This document shows positions 58,814 through 64,000 of a stretch of 64,000 nucleotides of DNA, piece after piece; the stretch's first letter is position 1, and the number at the start of each line of letters is the position of its first letter. A program made the translations under genes and the position numbers. The DNA comes from an uncultured Flavobacteriales bacterium (lineage in GTDB: Bacteria > Bacteroidota > Bacteroidia > Flavobacteriales_D > Crocinitomicaceae), in NCBI GenBank assembly GCA_913054135.1, contig CAJXJK010000005.1:1-64000 (forward strand). The letters run 5' to 3'. The notes under the pieces are model-generated. The model worked only from the letters and a program-made list of their open reading frames with translations. It was not told where the DNA came from and made no database searches.

Positions 58814-60328
58814 ATGAAAATGCCTTTCAATTCAATATTCTCATGGATCATCAAAAAGAGGATTCATCAGATTGATTTGTTTAAGCAATACCCCATTGAA
58901 GTGCAGCAAGATGTGCTGAATCAACTGATTGAAAACGGGAAGAACTCAGAGTGGGGGAGAAAGCACAACTTTTCTAAGATTAAGTCATACAAAGACTTTA
59001 AAGAGAATAATCCTTTAACAGATTACGCCACATTGAAACCCTACATTGAGCGCATGCTTAATAATGAGCAAGGCGTTTTGTGGGGGTCGGATGTGAATTG
59101 GTTTGCAAAATCTTCGGGTACCGCAACGGGAAAATCAAAGTTTTTACCGGTTTCTAAAGAAGCCTTAGAAGATTGTCATTACAAGGGAGGTAAAGATCTG
59201 TTGAGTTTGTATTACAATCAATTGCCTGGAAGAAAGTTGTTCAAGGGCAAACATCTAATTTTAGGTGGTTCTGCTGAAATCAACTACTTAGATAAGGATT
59301 CTTATTTCGGAGATCTGTCGGCAATTATTTTGAAAAACATGCCTTGGTGGGCTGAAATTAGAAGAACTCCTTCAAAGGATATTGCTTTAATGAGCGATTG
59401 GGAAGAGAAGATTGAAAAGTTGGCAAGAAATACGATTGATCAAGACATCTACATACTAGCCGGGGTGCCTAGTTGGACTCTAGTTTTATGCAAAAGGATT
59501 TTAGAGATAACCGGAAAGAAACATTTGAGAGAAGTATGGCCTAACCTTGAGTTATTCATGCACGGCGGAGTGAACTTTGATCCTTATAGAGAAGAGTTTA
59601 AAAAGCTGATTCCATTTGATGATATGAATTATGTGGAGACCTATAATGCCTCTGAAGGCTTTTTTGGTATTCAAGATGATTTCACAAAGAATGAGCTTTT
59701 GCTAATGCTGGATTATGGAGTATTCTTTGAATTCATTCCAATGTCAGAATTTGATGGATTAAATTCTAAGACGGTTATTTCATTAGAGGATGTAGAAATT
59801 GGAGTGAACTATGCCATGGTGATTTCAACCAATGCAGGTTTATGGCGACATATTATTGGAGATACGGTTAGATTCACTTCATCAAAACCTTATCGTTTTA
59901 AAATTACCGGTCGTACCAAGAGCTTTATTAATGCATTTGGTGAAGAATTGGTGGTTGAGAATGCTGAGGCTGCGGTGGCAGCTGCCAGTGCTAAAACCGG
60001 AGCAACAGTTTCAAATTACACGGCTGCACCTATTTATATGGAAGCTGAGAAGAAAGGCGGTCACGAATGGTTGATTGAATTTACGGTTGCACCTGATAAC
60101 TTAGAAGCTTTTACTCACATCTTAGATGGCGAATTGAAAGGGTTGAACTCTGATTATGAAGCCAAAAGAACGGGTGATTTATCATTGCAGATGCCTAAGG
60201 TTATTCAAGCTGAAAAAGGTTTGTTTGAAAAATGGTTAAAGTCAACAGGCAAGTTAGGTGGCCAACACAAGATTCCACGCTTAAGCAATAATCGTGAGTT
60301 TATCGAAGAAGTGTTGAAGTTAGCCTAG
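58814..60328 (+). CDS. GH3 family acyl-adenylate/amino-acid ligase-like protein
   Basis: A 504-residue protein of the GH3 auxin-responsive family. Plant members adenylate a carboxylic acid and join it to an amino acid; the role of bacterial ones is not settled. The ATP-binding P-loop-like block is WFAKSSGTATGKSKFLPVS (about 95-113), and YVETYNASEGFFGIQ (about 275-289) is the second adenylate motif. GLWRHIIGDTVRFTS and ITGRTKSFINAFGEELV are the C-terminal hinge region. A second ATG two codons later is possible. The gene stands alone. Confidence 0.9.
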   Translation: MKMPFNSIFSWIIKKRIHQIDLFKQYPIEVQQDVLNQLIENGKNSEWGRKHNFSKIKSYKDFKENNPLTDYATLKPYIERMLNNEQGVLWGSDVNWFAKSSGTATGKSKFLPVSKEALEDCHYKGGKDLLSLYYNQLPGRKLFKGKHLILGGSAEINYLDKDSYFGDLSAIILKNMPWWAEIRRTPSKDIALMSDWEEKIEKLARNTIDQDIYILAGVPSWTLVLCKRILEITGKKHLREVWPNLELFMHGGVNFDPYREEFKKLIPFDDMNYVETYNASEGFFGIQDDFTKNELLLMLDYGVFFEFIPMSEFDGLNSKTVISLEDVEIGVNYAMVISTNAGLWRHIIGDTVRFTSSKPYRFKITGRTKSFINAFGEELVVENAEAAVAAASAKTGATVSNYTAAPIYMEAEKKGGHEWLIEFTVAPDNLEAFTHILDGELKGLNSDYEAKRTGDLSLQMPKVIQAEKGLFEKWLKSTGKLGGQHKIPRLSNNREFIEEVLKLA

Positions 60329-60333
60329 GTTTT

Positions 60334-60723
60334 TCAACCCTTCAAATTCTTAATTACACGAGTCAAATTTCTCAAGAAGAAAAATACTGAGCCCGCCAAT
60401 AAGGCATATCTCCAAATTTTGTATTTGCTATCAGCTGCTTGATCCATTTCTAGAACTTGCATCAAAGAAAAATAAACGAGATAAGAAAAAAGTCCTGCTA
60501 AAACATAAGATATAGCCGGGTGGTTGAGTATCAGAGCAGGATTCGTTTTCTTTTTCTTCAGTCCAGATAATTCATCATCTGAAATAGTTCTACAGATTTT
60601 AGAGATCTCGGCAGTAGAAAACTTACCGTCTTCAGTCAGCTCTTTTCTGATCTCAGAGAGTGAAATTTCTGATTGAGATTTTCTCCCAGTATAATGCGCT
60701 ATGGCCTCTTCAATACTTTCCAT
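60334..60723 (-). CDS. Small two-helix membrane protein of unknown function
   Basis: A 129-residue protein with a cytoplasmic N-terminal part (about 1-65, helical and charged) and two membrane helices (about 68-90 and 103-120). Its ATG overlaps the stop of the upstream lipoprotein gene in a TAATG, which implies translational coupling. It is the last gene of the minus-strand run. I do not recognise it. Confidence 0.65.
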   Translation of the reverse strand: MESIEEAIAHYTGRKSQSEISLSEIRKELTEDGKFSTAEISKICRTISDDELSGLKKKKTNPALILNHPAISYVLAGLFSYLVYFSLMQVLEMDQAADSKYKIWRYALLAGSVFFFLRNLTRVIKNLKG

Positions 60724-61634
60724 TAAAGCTTTTTAATTTCTTCAACCGAAAATGTTCCTTTTGCTTCAACATCTAAAGGGTTGAAGGTTCCGAAGATTCT
60801 ATATTTACCTGAGGCAGCTTTTTGATCTTCACCATTGTAGTCATGCACGATAAAGTCTTTGTCAGTGAATCCGTCAGTGAGTTGGTTCATTCCGCCTGGT
60901 TTAGACCCAATAGTTATATAGGCAGACTTTAAATAGCTGTTGTTCTTTTGAGAAATGTTAACTGAATATCTTCCATCCCAAGGAGACATGTACATTGAAG
61001 TTTCCATTGATACATCCATATAGCTGTACGAATCATCAAGTGTTGTATCTTCTATTACTAGATTTGTTAATTCAACGGCTTTATCAAATATTGCTTCATC
61101 AAAGCCATCCTCAAGTAGCGTGATTTTTGTAAGATCAAGGTAATTGTAATAATCAGCAGTTGAGTTTGTGAAAACACCACGAACTTTTACGAAACTTCCA
61201 ACACCTGCAGTTTTACCTCCTTCGCAAACAATCTTTAAATCTTCTTGAGCGTATTCTTCTGGTAGTGATCGAACATGTCCAGGAGAAGTTCCGATTGTAA
61301 TATCTACCCTCATTTTCTCTCCTTGAACTTGATTTCTTCTAGGATAAAACTCTATAGTCATTTCTCTATTGTCGTAGTTGTACATAGTTGTTGGGAGCTT
61401 GCCTATGTATGCGTCAAAAATTACATTTTGATGGTCTACTAATTCATCTGAGATCAATTTTTCCCAACTCACATCAACAGGACTCAAGTCTACTTTTTCT
61501 TCTTCTTCAAAACTCTCGTCAAATTCATCCATCAAATCAGATAAATCGTCATCTGCTCTTGGGTCACCACCTCCACATGAGTATAGTGCGAAAGATGCAG
61601 TTAATAAAATGAAAGATGTCTTGAAAAAATTCAT
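60723..61634 (-). CDS. Lipoprotein with internal duplication, unknown function
   Basis: A 303-residue lipoprotein (MNFFKTSFILLTASFALYSC, lipidated Cys20) with an acidic linker of Asp and Glu (about 25-48). The body seems to hold two similar beta-rich units: one with VDITIGTSPGHVRSLPEEYA (about 109-128) and one with AYITIGSKPGGMNQLTDGFT (about 237-256), each followed by a conserved Gly-Val/Ile-Phe strand (VRGVFTN, IFGTFNP). An OB-like fold is a guess. The next gene overlaps its stop. Confidence 0.72.
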   Translation of the reverse strand: MNFFKTSFILLTASFALYSCGGGDPRADDDLSDLMDEFDESFEEEEKVDLSPVDVSWEKLISDELVDHQNVIFDAYIGKLPTTMYNYDNREMTIEFYPRRNQVQGEKMRVDITIGTSPGHVRSLPEEYAQEDLKIVCEGGKTAGVGSFVKVRGVFTNSTADYYNYLDLTKITLLEDGFDEAIFDKAVELTNLVIEDTTLDDSYSYMDVSMETSMYMSPWDGRYSVNISQKNNSYLKSAYITIGSKPGGMNQLTDGFTDKDFIVHDYNGEDQKAASGKYRIFGTFNPLDVEAKGTFSVEEIKKL

Positions 61635-61650
61635 AGTTGTTGATTTGAAA

Positions 61651-61658
61651 CAAATGTA
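61651..61658 (-). promoter_or_regulatory. Putative -7 element of the lipoprotein gene
   Basis: On the minus strand it reads TACATTTG, a perfect TAnnTTTG, 16 bp upstream of the ATG at 61634. Confidence 0.4.
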
Positions 61659-61695
61659 TTAATGATTCATCAAAACTTAAAAGAAAGAGCAGAAT

Positions 61696-62757
61696 TTACT
61701 CTACCATCTCAATGGTACTCAACATGGCTTCTACTTGACGAATGTATTCACGTTTACTGAATTTAGGAGCATAAACGTATCCGCATACAGTAATGATTTC
61801 ATTCGTTTTTTCGTTTATCATAGAATATTGAACGAAAGGTCCACCAGCAAATGCTCCCGGATTTCCGGCATATTTCCAAAGACCTCTTACCACGATTGTT
61901 TCTTGCCCATCTACCACAATTTTATCAGCCTCAGGCTTATAATATGGGTCGTATTCAGTTGCCATGTATGATCCATCCATATCTCCTGGCACGTTCTGTT
62001 TTAAAACGGAATCTCTGCGAGCCATGATATGATAAGGTTCAAAGTAAGAAGCGCTATCTAAAGGCTCTTTCCAAAATAGAATTCCTTCTTGAATCCAGAA
62101 AGTTTCATAGGTATATCCACTAGTACCAGATGTTTGATATTGTTGTTTTTGAGAGCGTTCATACTTCACCATCATAAAATCTTCGCTAGAGGCTTTCAGA
62201 ATACTTGTTCTTGGCAAGCTAATGCTGATTCCAAAATTGTCTTGTGAAATCTCATCAATTGCTTTGTGCGGATCTCCTTTAAATTCTTTGGTTAGTTGCT
62301 CTGCTTCAAAGGCATTGTATGCATCTAAAACGAAATCAAAATCATTCTTAATGTAATCATTCAGCCTATTTAAATCAGAATCTTTAATTACCACGAAGAG
62401 TTGACCTCTTGCAAAGTAGTTTTCCTTTACAGTCACTGCAGTCTCTTGGTAAGTTGAATCGTGATCAATTTTGATTTTTAAGATGAGGCGGGCTAATTTA
62501 TCAATGTGCGACATCTCAGTAGAACCCGTTCTGTAGTAATCAAATAAAGGTTCAGGACGCAAATAAGGTCCTTTACAATTTTGATCAAGCTGATCATGTA
62601 AATTTTGCTGTAGTGATGTTTCCCAGAGACCTTCTTCTATAACTAGTAATATTTTACCATGCTCTCCGCTTGCGTCTGGTAATAAGTCTTCTCTGCTTAC
62701 TTCTTCGTCACATGAGATGAAGAAAAGAGAAGTAAGTGCGATCATTAAATACTTCAT
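61696..62757 (-). CDS. DUF4837 family lipoprotein
   Basis: A 353-residue lipoprotein (MKYLMIALTSLFFISC, lipidated Cys16) that matches DUF4837, a Bacteroidota family. The typical start PDASGEHGKILLVIEEGLWE (about 27-46) and the block YLRPEPLFDYY are present. The function is unknown. It lies 33 bp downstream of the MltD-like gene; DUF4837 and LysM transglycosylase genes are often neighbours in this phylum, which hints at a cell-wall role. Confidence 0.8.
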   Translation of the reverse strand: MKYLMIALTSLFFISCDEEVSREDLLPDASGEHGKILLVIEEGLWETSLQQNLHDQLDQNCKGPYLRPEPLFDYYRTGSTEMSHIDKLARLILKIKIDHDSTYQETAVTVKENYFARGQLFVVIKDSDLNRLNDYIKNDFDFVLDAYNAFEAEQLTKEFKGDPHKAIDEISQDNFGISISLPRTSILKASSEDFMMVKYERSQKQQYQTSGTSGYTYETFWIQEGILFWKEPLDSASYFEPYHIMARRDSVLKQNVPGDMDGSYMATEYDPYYKPEADKIVVDGQETIVVRGLWKYAGNPGAFAGGPFVQYSMINEKTNEIITVCGYVYAPKFSKREYIRQVEAMLSTIEMVE

Positions 62758-62790
62758 TGTCGTGATGTTTTGGAAACCTCAAAAACGAAC

Positions 62791-64000
62791 TTAAACTTTC
62801 TTAATTCGGATTTTATCACCCGGTTGCATTCGTTTTGGATCAAGGTCTTTGTTTAGTTCTTGAATTTGTCCAAATGGTATGCCAAGTTTTTGTGAAACAG
62901 TCCATAAGCTCTCACCATTTTTTAAAGTGTAGTACTTATAGCTTCCATCATAGGTATAATTGATTTTACTGTTTGTTGAACTTGGTTTAGATGTGTTAGA
63001 TGATGGTTTACTTGAAGAAGATGAAGAAGTTCCTTCAATATATTTACGCTCCATCACCATAATAGTCAGTTTTTGACCTGGGTAAATGGTACTTGTTCTC
63101 ATGCCGTTCCAGCCTCTGATATCCTGCACTGTTACATCATACATCTTGGCTATTTTAGCCATGGTTTCATCTGGTTTTACTGTGTGTCTTTTCTTTTTCT
63201 CTAAAGCAACAAAGCTCAATTTCATTGAGTCTAAAACTCTTTCATAGTTGTAAATAGAATCTTCATTATCTAAAAACAATCCTATTTTCTCTAGTGGTAA
63301 AGTGATGCACTGAGGATCTTCAGTGTGAGGAATAATGTCTGTTTTATAAGTTGGATTCAAGTATCTAAAATCATCCTCTTCCATACCGATTATAGAATCT
63401 AAGTATGAGATGCGAACCACATTTGATAAGCAAACAGTATCAACTTCATGCTGATAAACTTTCGCCTCAGCCGGAACAATGTTGTGTTCAGGATAGTAGT
63501 TCATCATGTAAATCATGGCGATAAGGTTAGGCACATACATTTGCGTCTCTTTTGGTAAAAATGGTCTTAACTCCCAATAATTCATTTTACCACCTGATCT
63601 TCTAATCGCTTTGTTCACGTTTCCTGGTCCTGCGTTATAAGCAGCAAGGGCAATACTCCAATCTCCGTACATTCCGTATAAATACTTTAAGTATCTACAA
63701 GCGGCATCAGTTGCCAATTCAGGATTCATTCGCTCATCAACATATGAGTCATTGTCTAATCCGAACATTCTACCAGTACGATACATGAACTGCCATAAAC
63801 CAGCTGCTCCAACTCTTGATTTTACAGTTGGTCTTAATCCAGATTCGATTACAGAAAGATATTTAAGCTCCATTGGCATGTCATATCTATCAAGATACTC
63901 TTCATACATTGGGAAAAACAATTTAGAACGTCCGATACATACTGAAGTAAATCTTCTTCTTTTTGATGCAAAGTATTTTACTACTCTAATCATTTCAGGA
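62791..64000 (-). CDS. MltD-like lytic transglycosylase with LysM domains (5' end cut by window)
   Basis: A partial gene: the frame stays open to the window edge, and the ATG at 63993 is probably internal because family members have more residues upstream. The visible 400 residues begin with the SLT goose-lysozyme-like domain: catalytic Glu in LKYLSVIESGLRP, then SRVGAAGLWQFM, LAAYNAGPGNV and Y.PNLIAMIYM. A degenerate LysM (about 195-245) and two clear LysM domains follow (about 270-315 and 350-400), separated by a Ser-rich linker. It should cleave peptidoglycan in the periplasm during growth or division. The operon continues with DUF4837. Confidence 0.92.
   Translation of the reverse strand, partial: PEMIRVVKYFASKRRRFTSVCIGRSKLFFPMYEEYLDRYDMPMELKYLSVIESGLRPTVKSRVGAAGLWQFMYRTGRMFGLDNDSYVDERMNPELATDAACRYLKYLYGMYGDWSIALAAYNAGPGNVNKAIRRSGGKMNYWELRPFLPKETQMYVPNLIAMIYMMNYYPEHNIVPAEAKVYQHEVDTVCLSNVVRISYLDSIIGMEEDDFRYLNPTYKTDIIPHTEDPQCITLPLEKIGLFLDNEDSIYNYERVLDSMKLSFVALEKKKRHTVKPDETMAKIAKMYDVTVQDIRGWNGMRTSTIYPGQKLTIMVMERKYIEGTSSSSSSKPSSNTSKPSSTNSKINYTYDGSYKYYTLKNGESLWTVSQKLGIPFGQIQELNKDLDPKRMQPGDKIRIKKV

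Overview
The window looks like one end of a contig from an AT-rich member of Bacteroidota. The order Flavobacteriales is most likely, and a Crocinitomicaceae/Cryomorphaceae-like lineage is my guess. Signs of this are a PorP/SprF protein of the type IX secretion system (T9SS), secreted proteins with type A and type B T9SS sorting domains, DUF4837, DUF2279, an epimerase-type threonine dehydrogenase, Bacteroidota -7 promoter elements (TAnnTTTG) and a near absence of Shine-Dalgarno sequences. Bases 1-18 are an Illumina adapter remnant, so the left edge is an assembly end. I saw no rRNA, tRNA, CRISPR array, phage or IS element. No stretch over 300 bp lacks a gene or gene remnant.

Region 0.1-20 kb is mostly housekeeping: homogentisate dioxygenase and threonine dehydrogenase (divergent), a MORN-like secreted protein, cysS, a membrane pyrophosphatase, a T9SS type B cargo followed by PorP/SprF, dusB, small envelope proteins, pdhB with a GNAT-like protein, a PpiD-like chaperone and a thioesterase with a lipoprotein. 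Region 20-25.9 kb (mostly minus strand) holds a GT9 heptosyltransferase-like protein, an MBOAT acyltransferase with a membrane-anchored partner, a small T9SS cargo, dtd and rsgA.

Region 25.9-37 kb is a tandem duplication. An intact GT2 glycosyltransferase and a 1571-residue caspase-like protein are followed by a truncated, frameshifted GT2 copy, an iron alcohol dehydrogenase and a second caspase-like protein. The two caspase C-termini are about 92% identical over 426 residues with no gap, while their N-termini hardly align. Both genes end in the same 36-bp flank.

Region 40-54.3 kb is the most interesting. It has three OmpR/PhoB-type response regulators without a histidine kinase. One is divergent from a Na/Pi cotransporter carrying a PhoU domain and an N-terminal fibronectin-III extension. 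The other two accompany two copies of a module made of a TonB-dependent receptor and a beta-helix-like lipoprotein. Five intergenic regions here carry direct repeats of TTAAC(A/C)T with about 11-bp pitch, the geometry of PHO boxes. The middle regulator has Asn in place of the phospho-acceptor Asp. I infer a locally wired, possibly phosphate-responsive outer-membrane uptake regulon; the ligand is unknown.

Region 54.3-64 kb has two T9SS cargo genes that share a duplicated 274-bp sorting-domain-plus-terminator cassette (one gene is an M14 carboxypeptidase), a 38-residue membrane protein, a GH3 acyl-adenylate enzyme, and a minus-strand run of a MltD/LysM transglycosylase (cut by the window edge), DUF4837, a lipoprotein and a small membrane protein.
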